A stretch of 64,000 bases of DNA from JAJYQH01 sp036261615 (GTDB lineage Bacteria; Actinomycetota; Actinomycetes; Propionibacteriales; Propionibacteriaceae), in the NCBI GenBank assembly GCA_036261615.1, contig DATAKK010000104.1, forward strand, positions 19,299 through 83,298, given 5' to 3'. The position numbers and the translations under genes are program-made. This document shows positions 52,490 to 62,174 of the stretch, piece by piece. The notes below the pieces were generated by a model, which was given only the letters and a program-made list of their open reading frames with translations, had not been told where the DNA came from and made no database searches. Position 1 is the first letter of the stretch. Every line of letters starts with the position of its first letter.

Positions 52490-53251
52490 TCAGGCGAGGT
52501 CGACCACCAGCGCCCGGTGGTCGGAGAGCTGCAGCTCCACCGCCTGGCTGGCGACGACCCGGGCCGAGCCGCCCCGCAGCAGGATGTGGTCGAGTTGCCG
52601 GTCCGGCTCGACCACCGGGAAGGTCGGGTGGGCGGCGAGGCTCCGGTAGCCGGTGATCCGCGCGGGCCGCGGGGAGGGCATGTTGAGGTCGCCCATGAGG
52701 ACAACCGGCTCGGGCAGCCCGGCCAGGTCGCGGCGCAGGTGGCGCAGCTGCAGCGTCCCCCAGCCGGGCACGAACGACAGGTGGGTGTTGGCCACGACGA
52801 GCGGACCCAGCGGCGTGTCGAAGTGGCCGATCACCGCGGCCCGCGGCTCCTCGTCGACCATGACCACCTTGCGCGGCCCCGGCAGCCACATCGGGAACCG
52901 GAACCCGATCCGCGGCAGCCGCACCGACTGCCAACTCCTCGCGGGATAACGGGAGAGCAGCGAGACGCCGTAGGACGCCGTCCCGGGCACGTCGTCCTCG
53001 GTCGCGGCGATCCACGTCGCGCCCGGCGTCCCCGAGAGCGCGGCGACGAACCTGTGGGTCACCGCGCCCATGGCGTCGGCGGCCACGGCGGTGAGGTCGG
53101 CCAGGTGCGAGCGCGGCTGGTCGCGGTCGACCTCCTGCAGCGCGAGGATGTCGGCGTCCAGTCGGCGCACCGCGTCGGCGAAACGATCGAGATCGACGAC
53201 ACCATCGGCCGGCGATCGCCCGTGCAGGATGTTGAATGTGGCCACGCGCAT
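52490..53251 (-). CDS. endonuclease/exonuclease/phosphatase-family protein
   Basis: A 253-residue EEP-fold enzyme. Motifs in order are MRVATFNILHGR, ILALQEVDRDQPRS (catalytic Glu), ANTHLS, VLMGDLNMPS and RQLDHILL/LSDHRALVVDL (terminal His). Metal-dependent phosphodiesterase; the substrate may be nucleic acid, a lipid headgroup or an inositol phosphate. No signal peptide and no obvious ribosome site at the ATG. Divergent from a nucleotidyltransferase gene, 66 bp apart. Confidence 0.88.
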   Translation of the reverse strand: MRVATFNILHGRSPADGVVDLDRFADAVRRLDADILALQEVDRDQPRSHLADLTAVAADAMGAVTHRFVAALSGTPGATWIAATEDDVPGTASYGVSLLSRYPARSWQSVRLPRIGFRFPMWLPGPRKVVMVDEEPRAAVIGHFDTPLGPLVVANTHLSFVPGWGTLQLRHLRRDLAGLPEPVVLMGDLNMPSPRPARITGYRSLAAHPTFPVVEPDRQLDHILLRGGSARVVASQAVELQLSDHRALVVDLA

Positions 53252-53317
53252 AGAGAGAAGGTAGTCACCATCACCACTGACCAGCCCGCGGAGGCCATCG
53301 ACGGGGGCCACGCACAG

Positions 53318-53869
53318 ATGCGCGAGGCCCTGCGCCGGGCCGCGTCCGCACTCAAGGCCGGCCAGGTGCCGTTCGCCCTGGTCGGCAGCTACGCGCTGTG
53401 GGTGTTCGGCGCTCCCGAGGGGTCGCACGACGCCGACTTCGCCGTGCCCGAGGGCAGCGTCGAGGACGCCGTGTCGGCGCTCGCGACGGCGGGGTTCGAG
53501 ATCGAGCGGCCCCCGGAGGACTGGCTGTTCAAGGCGCACCACGGATCGGCCATGGTCGACGTGCTGCACCGGCTGGTCGGCGTCCCTGTCGAGCCGGCAT
53601 TCCTCGACCGCGCCGAGGAGCACGACGTGCTGGGGCTGCGGCTCCCGGTGCTGCCCCCCACCGAGGTGGTCATCAGCCAGATGCTGGTGATGAGCGAGCA
53701 CTACTGCGACTTCGGGGCGCTGCTGCCCGGCGTCCGTGCGGTGCGCGAGCGGCTGGACTGGAACCGGGTCCGCAGCGAGACGCGCGACCAGCCCTTCGCC
53801 GCGGCCTTCCTCTACCTCCTGGAGCGGCTGGGGATCGCCCCGGCCGAGGGGGTGGCAGGCGGGACGTGA
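53318..53869 (+). CDS. nucleotidyltransferase-fold protein
   Basis: About 183 residues with a minimal nucleotidyltransferase domain: FALVGSYALWVFGAPEGSHDADFAV, the G-S plus D-x-D pattern of the polymerase-beta fold. A helical C-terminal part follows. The frame is open well upstream; the ATG at 53318 was chosen because 53252-53317 has no other standard start. The function may be modification of a small molecule, tRNA or protein, as a stand-alone enzyme. Confidence 0.75.
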   Translation: MREALRRAASALKAGQVPFALVGSYALWVFGAPEGSHDADFAVPEGSVEDAVSALATAGFEIERPPEDWLFKAHHGSAMVDVLHRLVGVPVEPAFLDRAEEHDVLGLRLPVLPPTEVVISQMLVMSEHYCDFGALLPGVRAVRERLDWNRVRSETRDQPFAAAFLYLLERLGIAPAEGVAGGT

Positions 53870-53966
53870 GACCGACGGGCCCCGGGTGTCGAAATCGCCG
53901 GGGGCCGTTCGTCGAAGGGGTGAGTGGCCGTCCACGAGGGCGTCCCGAGACTGGGAGGAGATCCCC

Positions 53967-54290
53967 ATGCAGTTCCTGTTTTCGGTCATCGCCGAGACGA
54001 CCGACCTCGGCACCCCGGAGGAGATGGCGGCGATCGACGCCTTCAACGACCGGCTGCAGGCCGAGGGCCACTGGGTGTTCGCGGGCGGCCTCGGCGGCCC
54101 CGACACGGCCACCGTCATCGACAACCGGGGAGGAGAGGCGCTCATCACCGACGGGCCGTTCGTCGAGTCGAAGGAGCACCTCGCCGGCTTCTGGATCATC
54201 GAGGCCCCCGACCTCGACGTCGCGCTCCGCCTGGCCACCGAGGGGTCGAAGCACTGCAACCGCAAGGTCGAGGTGCGCCCGTTCCTCTGA
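53967..54290 (+). CDS. YCII-related (DGPF-type) protein
   Basis: A 107-residue protein of the YCII/DGPF family, with the diagnostic ALITDGPFVESKEHLAGFWIIEAPDLDVAL. The ferredoxin-like fold forms dimers. The function is unproven; members often sit with ECF sigma factors, but none is here. The ATG has a strong GGGAGGAG site. Confidence 0.9.
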   Translation: MQFLFSVIAETTDLGTPEEMAAIDAFNDRLQAEGHWVFAGGLGGPDTATVIDNRGGEALITDGPFVESKEHLAGFWIIEAPDLDVALRLATEGSKHCNRKVEVRPFL

Positions 54291-54360
54291 CGGAGCGGAG
54301 CGTCAGGAGAGGTTGAGCCGAACCCCTCCCCGCCGGGACACGCGGCGATAGCCTGCGGGC

Positions 54361-56145
54361 ATGGGCGACGAGCACCGGCCCGGCATGGGTGCGACCCCCT
54401 ACGACGGCGGCACGGGCTTCCGGGTCTGGGCGCCCCACGCCGAGGCGGTCGGCGTCGAGGGCGACTTCAACGCCTGGGACGCCGATGCCGACCCGATGGT
54501 TCCGGAGGACAACGGCTACTGGTACGCCGACGTGCCGGGTGCCGCCCACGGCGACCAGTACCGCTTCGTGGTCAGCACCGGACAGGAGGACCTGCACCGG
54601 ATCGACCCGTACGCCCAGCACGTGACCAACTCGGTGGGCAACGCGATCGTCCACGACCACGCCCTGTTCGACTGGGAGGGCGACGCCTACGACCGGCCCA
54701 CCCAGAACGACCAGGTCATCTACGAGGCGCACGTCGGCACGTTCTTCGACCAGCCCGGCGGCGAGCCCGGCACGTTCGCGCTGGCCGAGCAGAAGTTCGA
54801 CCACCTCGTGCACCTCGGTGTCAGCGCCATTCAGCTGATGCCGGTGGCGGAGTTCGCGGGCGACTTCTCCTGGGGCTACAACCCCGCCCAGATCTTCGCG
54901 ATCGAGAGCGCCTACGGAGGCCCCGACGCCCTCAAGGAGTTCGTCAAGCAGGCCCACCGCCGCGACATCGGCGTGATCATGGACGTCGTCTACAACCACC
55001 TCGGCCCGGGCGATCTCGACCTGTGGCGCTTCGACGGCTGGTACGAGAACGACCTGGGCGGCATCTACTTCTACAACGACCGCCGTGCGCACACCCCCTG
55101 GGGCGACACCCGCCCCGACTACGGACGCTGCGAGGTGCGCCAGTTCCTCCGCGACAACGCCCTCATGTGGCTCCGCGACTACCACGTCGACGGGTTGCGG
55201 TTCGACATGACGCCCTACATCCGCAGCGTCGACGGCACCGGCTTCGACCTGCCCGACGGCTGGAGCCTGCTCCGGTGGATCAACGATTCAGTGCACGGCG
55301 GGCATCCCGGCAGCGTGACGATCGCCGAGGACATGCAGGGCAACATGCGGATCACCGACGACGACCCGCAGGGCGCGGCGTTCGACGCCCAGTGGGACGG
55401 CCGGTTCGTCCACCCGGTCCGGGAGGCCCTGGAGGCCTACCGCGACGAGGACCGCTCGATCGCCGAGGTCGCCGACGCCGTCTCGGTGATCTATCACGAC
55501 GACGCCTTCCACCGGGTCATCTACACCGAGAGCCACGACGAGGTGGCCAACGGCAGGTCGCGGGTGGTCACCGAGATCGGCCCGCACGACGAGCACGGCT
55601 GGTGGTCGCAGAAGCGGTCGACGCTCGGGGCGGCCCTGGTGTTCACCTCCCCGGGCGTCCCGATGCTGTTCCAGGGCCAGGAGTTCCTCCAGGGCGGCTG
55701 GTTCCGCGACGACACCCCCGTCGACTGGCACCTCGACCCGCAGTTCCACGGCATCGTCCACCTCTACAGCGACCTCATCGACCTGCGACGCGACGTCGAC
55801 CGCACGTCCAGGGGGCTCAAGGGCCAGGGCGTCAACGTGTTCCATCGCAACGAGCGGGCCAAGGTGCTGGGGTTCCACCGGTGGATGCTCGGTGGCCCGC
55901 ACGACGACGTCGTCGTGGTGGCCAACCTGTCCGACGAGTCGTTCCCCGAGTACCGCCTGGGCTTCCCCGCGCCCGGACGCTGGCGGCTGCGCTTCAACAG
56001 CGACGCGTCGGTCTACTCCGACGACTTCGGCGACTACCCGAGCTTCGACGTCGAGGCCTCGCCCGACGGATACGACGGCTTGCCGGCGTCCGGTACGTTC
56101 GGGATCGGGCCCTACACCGTCCTCGTCTACACGCGCGAGGGGTGA
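54361..56145 (+). CDS. GH13 alpha-glucan enzyme with CBM48 (trehalohydrolase/branching type)
   Basis: A 594-residue enzyme. The N-terminal CBM48 domain (FRVWAPHAEAVGVEGDFNAWD) precedes a GH13 barrel with VVYNHLG, catalytic nucleophile Asp282 (GLRFDMT), acid/base Glu323 (IAEDMQ) and Asp393 (SHDE), and a C-terminal beta domain. Layout fits branching enzyme or malto-oligosyltrehalose trehalohydrolase-like members; WGYNPAQIFAIESAYGGPDALKEFV is shared by both. No glycogen or trehalose genes lie beside it. Confidence 0.88.
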   Translation: MGDEHRPGMGATPYDGGTGFRVWAPHAEAVGVEGDFNAWDADADPMVPEDNGYWYADVPGAAHGDQYRFVVSTGQEDLHRIDPYAQHVTNSVGNAIVHDHALFDWEGDAYDRPTQNDQVIYEAHVGTFFDQPGGEPGTFALAEQKFDHLVHLGVSAIQLMPVAEFAGDFSWGYNPAQIFAIESAYGGPDALKEFVKQAHRRDIGVIMDVVYNHLGPGDLDLWRFDGWYENDLGGIYFYNDRRAHTPWGDTRPDYGRCEVRQFLRDNALMWLRDYHVDGLRFDMTPYIRSVDGTGFDLPDGWSLLRWINDSVHGGHPGSVTIAEDMQGNMRITDDDPQGAAFDAQWDGRFVHPVREALEAYRDEDRSIAEVADAVSVIYHDDAFHRVIYTESHDEVANGRSRVVTEIGPHDEHGWWSQKRSTLGAALVFTSPGVPMLFQGQEFLQGGWFRDDTPVDWHLDPQFHGIVHLYSDLIDLRRDVDRTSRGLKGQGVNVFHRNERAKVLGFHRWMLGGPHDDVVVVANLSDESFPEYRLGFPAPGRWRLRFNSDASVYSDDFGDYPSFDVEASPDGYDGLPASGTFGIGPYTVLVYTREG

Positions 56146-56205
56146 GGGCGCCCCGCTCGGACGCCGACGTCCGCCGGCGTATCGCTGTGGGCGGAACTTT
56201 CGCAC

Positions 56206-56252
56206 TTGGTTCAACCTGCAACTATGCGCTATGCTTTTGCTTGAAAGTTCAA
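56206..56252 (+). promoter_or_regulatory. YceI promoter with operator TTGAA-AG-TTCAA
   Basis: TTGGTT (56206-56211) and TATGCT (56230-56235) are 18 bp apart. The perfect inverted repeat TTGAAAGTTCAA (56241-56252) begins 5 bp after the -10 and covers the expected start site. A second half-site pair TTG-G-TTCAA (56206-56214) overlaps the -35. A MarR-type repressor is the likeliest binder. Confidence 0.65.
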
Positions 56253-56281
56253 CTTCATCCCCCGACCTCCAGGAGAACCAG

Positions 56282-56830
56282 ATGACCTCCCTGTCCGACC
56301 TGTCCGGCACCTACGTCCTCGACCCCGCCCACTCGAGCATCGGCTTCGTCGCCCGCCACGCCGTCGTCACCAAGGTGCGCGGCAGCTTCAACGAGCTCGA
56401 GGGCGTCGCCGTCATCGACGGGAGCAACCTCGCCTCCTCGACCGTCAACGTGAGCCTCAAGACCGCCTCGGTCGACACCCGACAGAAGGACCGCGACGCG
56501 CACCTGCGCAGCGGCGACTTCTTCGACGCCGACACCTACCCGAACATCACCTTCGCCTCCACCTCGGTGAAGCAGGTGTCCGACGACGAGCTCGAGGTGA
56601 CCGGCGACCTCACCATCAAGGACGTCACCCGTCCGATCACCCTGCCCCTCAGCTACACCGGCAGCGCGACCGACCCGTTCGGCAACCAGCGCGCCGGCTT
56701 CGAGGGCTCGGTGCAGGTCAACCGCAAGGACTGGGGCCTCACCTGGAACGCCGCGCTCGAGACCGGCGGCGTGCTGGTGAGCGAGAAGGTCACCCTCGAG
56801 TTCGACCTCTCCACCATCAAGCAGGCCTGA
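56282..56830 (+). CDS. YceI-family lipid/isoprenoid-binding protein
   Basis: A 182-residue beta-barrel protein of the YceI family: YVLDPAHSSIGFVARHAVVTKVRGSF, DRDAHLRSGDFFDADTYPNITF and VNRKDWGLTWN. Members bind polyisoprenoid chains in the barrel. There is no signal peptide, so unlike E. coli YceI this copy is cytoplasmic. The ATG follows an AGGAGAACC site, and the gene has its own repressible promoter. Confidence 0.93.
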   Translation: MTSLSDLSGTYVLDPAHSSIGFVARHAVVTKVRGSFNELEGVAVIDGSNLASSTVNVSLKTASVDTRQKDRDAHLRSGDFFDADTYPNITFASTSVKQVSDDELEVTGDLTIKDVTRPITLPLSYTGSATDPFGNQRAGFEGSVQVNRKDWGLTWNAALETGGVLVSEKVTLEFDLSTIKQA

Positions 56831-56971
56831 CCCAGGCCCAGCCGTCCACGGCGCCCGCGCCTCCCGTGCCCGACAGGGCCACCGGGGACGCGGGCGCTGC
56901 GGCGTTCGGGGCACACTGGAGGTGCGGTCCCCTACCCGGAATTCCTGCCCGTGAGGAGGCGTTGAGAAGAC

Positions 56972-57883
56972 ATGTTGAATCCCAGCAGCCTGTACGAATT
57001 CCTTGCCTCGCCCGAGCCGGTGCGCCCGGGCGTGCTGCTCGTGGGTGTCGAGGGGTTCATGGACGCCGGTCACACCGTGCGCCTGCTGTCCGATCACCTG
57101 CTCGACACCAGCACCCCCGAACACCTCGTCTCGTTCGACGTCGACCAGGTGTACGACTACCGGGGCCGGCGTCCGTCGATCGTGTTCGACACCAACAAGT
57201 TCGAGGACTTCCAGCGTCCCCGGCTCGACCTCTACCGGCTCACCGACCGCGACGGTCGGGTCTACTACCTGCTCCGCGGCGCCGAGCCCGACTTCCAGTG
57301 GGAGCGCGTCTCCGCCGCCGTGTTCGAGCTGATCCGCACCCTCGGGGTCACCGAGACCATCTCCTGGCACGGCGTGCCGATGGCCGTCCCGCACACCCGT
57401 CCCATCGGCCACAGCCTCAACGCCACCGACGAGACCCTCATCGACGGTGCCGTGAGCCCGTTCGGCCGGGTGCAGATCCCCTCCAGTTTCGCCCAGATGC
57501 TGCAGTTGCGGCTCGGCGAGGCCGGGCACAAGGCGGTGGGCGTCGTCGTGCACGTGCCGCACTACCTGAGCGACAACGACTTCCCCGATGCCGCTCTCAC
57601 CGCCCTCAACGCGATCCAGGACGCCGGCGACCTCAACCTGCCGAACGACGCCCTCGTCTCGGCCGTGAGCGACTCGCGGCTGGCGATCGCCGAGGCGATC
57701 CGCGAGAACCCGCAGGTCACCGAGATCGTCCAGGCGATCGAGGGGCAGTACGACGAGTTCGTCCGCAACCGTCAGGCCCAGGGCATCGCGGGGCCGGAGC
57801 CGATCGTGCCCACGGCCGAGGAGCTGGGTGCCGAGTTCGAGGAGTACCTCAAGACCATCGACGGCACCGACCAGCAGGAGTGA
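56972..57883 (+). CDS. PAC2-family protein
   Basis: A 303-residue PAC2 protein (proteasome-assembly-chaperone-like fold), conserved in actinobacteria. Typical blocks are LLVGVEGFMDAGHTVRLLSDHLL, YDYRGRRPSIVFD and SWHGVPMAVPHTRPIGHSLNATD. The bacterial function is unknown. The ATG has a GAGGAGG site further upstream than usual, with a weaker GAGAAGA close by. No proteasome genes are nearby. Confidence 0.9.
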   Translation: MLNPSSLYEFLASPEPVRPGVLLVGVEGFMDAGHTVRLLSDHLLDTSTPEHLVSFDVDQVYDYRGRRPSIVFDTNKFEDFQRPRLDLYRLTDRDGRVYYLLRGAEPDFQWERVSAAVFELIRTLGVTETISWHGVPMAVPHTRPIGHSLNATDETLIDGAVSPFGRVQIPSSFAQMLQLRLGEAGHKAVGVVVHVPHYLSDNDFPDAALTALNAIQDAGDLNLPNDALVSAVSDSRLAIAEAIRENPQVTEIVQAIEGQYDEFVRNRQAQGIAGPEPIVPTAEELGAEFEEYLKTIDGTDQQE

Positions 57884-58014
57884 CGCGCGCGATCGCTGAG
57901 ACCCCCGGAGGCGTGTCCCTCCCTCCTTCCTGCCCACAGCCCGGCACGGCAGCCAGACTGAGTGCCAGTCAGGCCCGTCTAGGGTGGAGAACACAGTCCT
58001 GAAGGAGGGGGTCC

Positions 58015-59706
58015 ATGGCCGGAACGACCGTCCGACTCGCCCACATCCTGGCGGTGGCCGCACGGCACGCCGGGCCGGCGGTGCGGAGCATGGGGGGAAG
58101 TGATCCCTTCGGCACCGGCCAGGGTGCCCCGGACGCCGCGGCGTCCGGTGAGCCGCGCGATGCCTCGAGCGACCCGGAGCGGCTGGCGTCCGACCTCGAG
58201 GGTCTCGGCGCCACCTTCGTGAAGCTCGGGCAGCTGCTGTCGACCCGGCGCGACCTGCTCCCCGACAGCTACACCGAGGCGCTCGCCCGGCTGCAGGACA
58301 ACGTCGAGCCGTTCCCGACCGAGCAGGTGCGCGAGATCATCGAGCAGGAGTTGGGAGCCCGGGTCAGCGACCTGTTCACGGTCTTCCACGACACGCCGAT
58401 GGCGTCCGCGTCGATCGGGCAGGTGCACCGGGCGATGACCCGCTCGGGCCGTGAGGTCGTCGTCAAGGTCCAGCGGCCGGGGGTCGTCGCGCAGGTCGCC
58501 GAGGACATGGACGCCCTCGAGCGGATCGCGGGGATGCTCGACGCCACCAGCGTGGGCCAGCGGGTCGGCACCCGGGCGCTGCTCGACCAGTTCCACCGGG
58601 TGCTCCTCGACGAGCTCGACTACCGCAAGGAGGCCGCGCACCTCGAGCGGTTCCGCGACCTCACGAAGGACGAGCCGCTCATCGTCGTGCCCGCCCCGCT
58701 GCGCGACTTCTGCACCGAGCGGGTGCTGACGATGGACTACATCCACGGCAAGAAGGTCACCGACGTCGGGCCGCTCGGGCTGATGGACGTCGACGGCCCG
58801 GCCCTCGCCGATGCCCTGTTCGGCTTCACCCTCCGCACGATCCTCAGCGAGGGCGTCCTGCACGCCGACCCGCACCCCGGCAACCTGCTGCTCACCGACG
58901 AGGGCACGCTCGGGCTCATCGACCTCGGGATGGTCGCCGCCGTGCCGCGCCGCCTGCAGGGGCAGCTGGTCCGCCTGCTGCTGGCCGTCTCCGAGGGCGA
59001 CGGGGAGCAGGTCGCCGACGTCCTCGCGTCCATGGGACAGCCGCTGCCCTCCTGGGACCCCGCCGGATTCCGGGAGGACGCCTCGCACCTCGTCGACTCC
59101 TCGCTCTCCCTCGGCTCGGAGGTCGAGGCAGGATCGATGCTGCTCGAACTCGCCCGGGTGGCCGGCGACCACGGGATGCGTCCCCCGGCCGAGATGGCGC
59201 TCGTCGGCAAGGCGCTGCTCAACCTCGACCAGAGCACGACGCACCTCGACCCCAACTTCCTGCCCGAAAAGGCGATCCGCGCGCACCTGCCCCGGATTCT
59301 CGCCACCACGATGAAGCCCTCCCCGGCCAGCGTCGCCGTGGGAGCGCTCGACTCGAAGGAGTTCCTCGAGTCGCTCCCGGGACGGGCCAACCGGATCCTC
59401 GACTCCCTCGCCGACGGGACGCTGACCATCAAGGTCAACGCCTTCGACGAGGACCGGCTGTTCCACCACACCCAGCGCCTGGTCAACCGCCTGACGATCG
59501 GGATCATCCTCTCGGCGATCACGGTGGCCGCGGCGTTGATGATGCGGGCGCCCGGCGGCGCCCGGCTGTTCGGCTACCCCGCCCTGGCGGTGCTGTTCTT
59601 CCTCATCGCCGCGATCGCGGGACTGGGCCTCATCGGGTGGATCGCCATGACCGACCGGGAAGCCGCCCGGCGGGCCAAGCAGAAGCTACAGAAGGAGAAC
59701 GTATGA
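58015..59706 (+). CDS. ABC1/UbiB-family atypical kinase
   Basis: A 563-residue protein. The ABC1 domain has FVKLGQLLSTRRDLLP, the Ala-rich loop ASIGQVHRA (as in UbiB/ADCK), VVKVQRPGV with the ATP lysine, HADPHPGNLLL and IDLGMVAAV. Two transmembrane segments at the extreme C-terminus (about 490-555) anchor it. Members support isoprenoid-lipid or quinone metabolism. The stop overlaps the dehydrogenase start (ATGA). Confidence 0.93.
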   Translation: MAGTTVRLAHILAVAARHAGPAVRSMGGSDPFGTGQGAPDAAASGEPRDASSDPERLASDLEGLGATFVKLGQLLSTRRDLLPDSYTEALARLQDNVEPFPTEQVREIIEQELGARVSDLFTVFHDTPMASASIGQVHRAMTRSGREVVVKVQRPGVVAQVAEDMDALERIAGMLDATSVGQRVGTRALLDQFHRVLLDELDYRKEAAHLERFRDLTKDEPLIVVPAPLRDFCTERVLTMDYIHGKKVTDVGPLGLMDVDGPALADALFGFTLRTILSEGVLHADPHPGNLLLTDEGTLGLIDLGMVAAVPRRLQGQLVRLLLAVSEGDGEQVADVLASMGQPLPSWDPAGFREDASHLVDSSLSLGSEVEAGSMLLELARVAGDHGMRPPAEMALVGKALLNLDQSTTHLDPNFLPEKAIRAHLPRILATTMKPSPASVAVGALDSKEFLESLPGRANRILDSLADGTLTIKVNAFDEDRLFHHTQRLVNRLTIGIILSAITVAAALMMRAPGGARLFGYPALAVLFFLIAAIAGLGLIGWIAMTDREAARRAKQKLQKENV

Positions 59707-61172
59707 GCACCGCAGACGAGCTGGTGAGCCGGCTTCCGCGCACGCTGTTCATCGGCGGACGCTGGAGCGACGACCCGACCCCCCTCAACGTGACGAATCC
59801 GGCCACCGGAGGCACCCTCGCCTCGATCGCCGACGCCTCGCCCGAGCAGGGCATCGCGGCCCTGGACGCCGCCGTCGCCGCCCAGGCCGACTGGGCCGCC
59901 ACCGCTCCCCGCGAGCGCGCCGAGATCCTCCGCCGCGCGTACGAGCTCGTCATCGAGCGGGTCGACGACTTCGCGCTCTGCATGACCCTGGAGATGGGCA
60001 AGCCCCTGGCCGAGTCGCGCGGCGAGGTCACCTACGGCGCCGAGTTCCTCCGCTGGTTCAGCGAGGAGGCGGTGCGGATCGAGGGCCGCTACTCCACGGC
60101 GCCCGCCGGTGGCGGCAGCCGGATCCTCACCCTCAAGCAGCCGGTCGGACCGGTCTACGCGATCACCCCGTGGAACTTCCCGCTGGCGATGGCGACCCGC
60201 AAGATCGGCCCGGCGCTCGCCGCCGGGTGCACGATCGTCATCAAGCCGGCCTCCCAGACCCCGCTCACGACGATGCTGTTCATGACCGTGCTCGAGGAGG
60301 CGGGGCTCCCGGCGGGCGTCGCCAACTGCATCACCACCAGCCACTCAGGCTCGGTGTCCGAGGCGATCATCAGCGACCCGCGGCTGCGCAAGGTGACCTT
60401 CACCGGCTCCACCGAGGTGGGCCGCAAACTGCTCGAGCAGGCGTCCGGCGGCATCCTGCGCACATCGATGGAACTCGGGGGCAACGCCCCGTTCGTCGTG
60501 CTCCCCTCGGCCGACCTCGACAAGGCCGTCACCGGCGCGGTGCTCGCCAAGATGCGCAACGTCGGTGAGGCGTGCACGGCCGCGAACCGGTTCATCGTGC
60601 ACGAGTCGCTGGCGGAGGAGTTCTCGTCGCGGCTGGCCGAGCGGATGGGGGCCATGCGGGTCGGGGACGGCACGCAGGACGGCGTCGAGGTCGGCCCGCT
60701 CATCAACGCGGACGCCGTCACCCACGTCGAGGAGCTCGTTCAGGACGCCGTCGACCGCGGCGCTCGGGTGCTCACCGGCGGCAGGCGGTTGAGCGGCGGC
60801 GAGTACGGCGAGGGCACGTTCGTCGAACCCACCGTGCTCGGCAACGTCACCCCCGGAAGCCGGTGCCTGCACGAGGAGATCTTCGGCCCGGTCGCCCCGA
60901 TCGTCAGCTACTCGACGATCGACGAGGCCGTCGAACTGGCCAACGACACCGAGTTCGGCCTCATCGCCTACGTCTTCGGCGAGCAGCTCACCGAGGCGCT
61001 CACCGTCTCGGAACGGCTGGAGACCGGGATGATCGGCCTCAACTCCGGTGTCGTCTCCAACCCCGCGGCACCCTTCGGCGGCGTCAAGGCGTCCGGGCTG
61101 GGGCGCGAGGGCAGCCACGAGGGCATCGAGGAGTACCTCGAGACGAAGTACATCGGGCTGTCGCTCGGCTGA
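59703..61172 (+). CDS. NAD(P)-dependent aldehyde dehydrogenase, succinate-semialdehyde type
   Basis: A 489-residue ALDH-superfamily enzyme with AITPWNFPLAM, FTGSTEVGRKL, catalytic Glu257 in MELGGNAPFVV and Cys291 in GEACTAANRF. Overall pattern and length fit succinate-semialdehyde dehydrogenase (GabD-like), but no GABA transaminase is present, so the aldehyde is uncertain. Translationally coupled to the ABC1 kinase gene. Confidence 0.9.
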   Translation: MSTADELVSRLPRTLFIGGRWSDDPTPLNVTNPATGGTLASIADASPEQGIAALDAAVAAQADWAATAPRERAEILRRAYELVIERVDDFALCMTLEMGKPLAESRGEVTYGAEFLRWFSEEAVRIEGRYSTAPAGGGSRILTLKQPVGPVYAITPWNFPLAMATRKIGPALAAGCTIVIKPASQTPLTTMLFMTVLEEAGLPAGVANCITTSHSGSVSEAIISDPRLRKVTFTGSTEVGRKLLEQASGGILRTSMELGGNAPFVVLPSADLDKAVTGAVLAKMRNVGEACTAANRFIVHESLAEEFSSRLAERMGAMRVGDGTQDGVEVGPLINADAVTHVEELVQDAVDRGARVLTGGRRLSGGEYGEGTFVEPTVLGNVTPGSRCLHEEIFGPVAPIVSYSTIDEAVELANDTEFGLIAYVFGEQLTEALTVSERLETGMIGLNSGVVSNPAAPFGGVKASGLGREGSHEGIEEYLETKYIGLSLG

Positions 61173-61224
61173 GCGGCGTCCGGGGGCCGGCTCGGGTAGG
61201 CTCGGCGGCCAACGAGGGAGTGGG

Positions 61225-61545
61225 ATGGCACGCAGGCAGATGCCCCGCGGAGAGACGGTCAAGGGACCGCTCACCGGGATCAGCTTCGAGATGCCCGTCG
61301 AAGCCCCGCCGCGGCCGTGGTGGCGGTGGGTGGCCGGCGTCCTCATGGGCCTGATCGCCGTGGCACTCACCCTGCTCGAGCTGAGCAGCCCGGCCACGCA
61401 CACGGTGCTCTACGGCGACCTCTACGGGTTCGCCGGCTGGCTGCTCGGCACCCTCATCGTGGCCGGCATCCCCTGGGTGCTCACGTACTTCCTCCTGCGC
61501 AAGCCCCGGGTGCGGAGGGTGCGGGTCGACACGCCCCCTCGCTGA
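61225..61545 (+). CDS. small membrane protein
   Basis: A 106-residue protein with an N-terminal cytoplasmic stretch, two transmembrane segments (WVAGVLMGLIAVALTLLEL and GFAGWLLGTLIVAGIPWVLTYFLL) and a basic tail. No recognised domain. The ATG at 61225 has a GAGGGAG site. Confidence 0.75.
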   Translation: MARRQMPRGETVKGPLTGISFEMPVEAPPRPWWRWVAGVLMGLIAVALTLLELSSPATHTVLYGDLYGFAGWLLGTLIVAGIPWVLTYFLLRKPRVRRVRVDTPPR

Positions 61546-61562
61546 GGTGGTTGGCTGGGGGC

Positions 61563-62156
61563 ATGATCACGACGCTCCTCCTCGACGCCGACGGCGTGGT
61601 GCAACTCAACACCGGGCTCTACGGACGGATCGACGCGCTGCTCCAGGGCAGGGCGACCTTCTGGGACGCCTCGCCGGTGGAGCAGCGCGGCCTGACCGGG
61701 AAGGCCGACGTCCAGCGGGAACTGCAGGACTTCCTCGACGAGCGGGGCATCGACCTGCGCTCCGAGGTGCTGCTCGACGCCTGGTGCTACACCGAGCCCG
61801 ACCCTGACGCGTTCGCGCTGGTGGACGCCGTCCGCGCCCACGGCACCCCGGTCTACCTCGCGACGAACCAGCAGCCGGTGCGGGGTCGCTGGATCCGGGA
61901 GACCCTCGGTTACGAGCGGCACGTCGACGGCCTGTTCGTCTCCCACGAGCTGGGACTGGCCAAGCCCGACCCCAGGTTCTTCCTGGCGATCCTCAGCCGG
62001 ATCGGCCGCGAGCCGGGGTCGACGCTGTTCATCGACGACCACGAGGCCAACGTCGAGGGCGCCCGCAGCGCCGGGCTGCACGCCGAGTGGCACGACCGCA
62101 CGACCGGGGCCGGCGACCTCGCGCGGATCCTCGACGCGTACGGCGTCCGGCACTGA
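61563..62156 (+). CDS. HAD-family hydrolase
   Basis: A 197-residue phosphatase-like HAD protein with motif I LLLDADG (nucleophile Asp8, Asp10), motif II YLATNQ, the LGLAKPD lysine of motif III and FIDDHEANVEGA of motif IV. A helical cap lies between motifs I and II. Probable small-molecule phosphatase; substrate unknown. Convergent with yaaA. Confidence 0.9.
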   Translation: MITTLLLDADGVVQLNTGLYGRIDALLQGRATFWDASPVEQRGLTGKADVQRELQDFLDERGIDLRSEVLLDAWCYTEPDPDAFALVDAVRAHGTPVYLATNQQPVRGRWIRETLGYERHVDGLFVSHELGLAKPDPRFFLAILSRIGREPGSTLFIDDHEANVEGARSAGLHAEWHDRTTGAGDLARILDAYGVRH

Positions 62157-62174
62157 TCCGGACGCCGACAGCGC

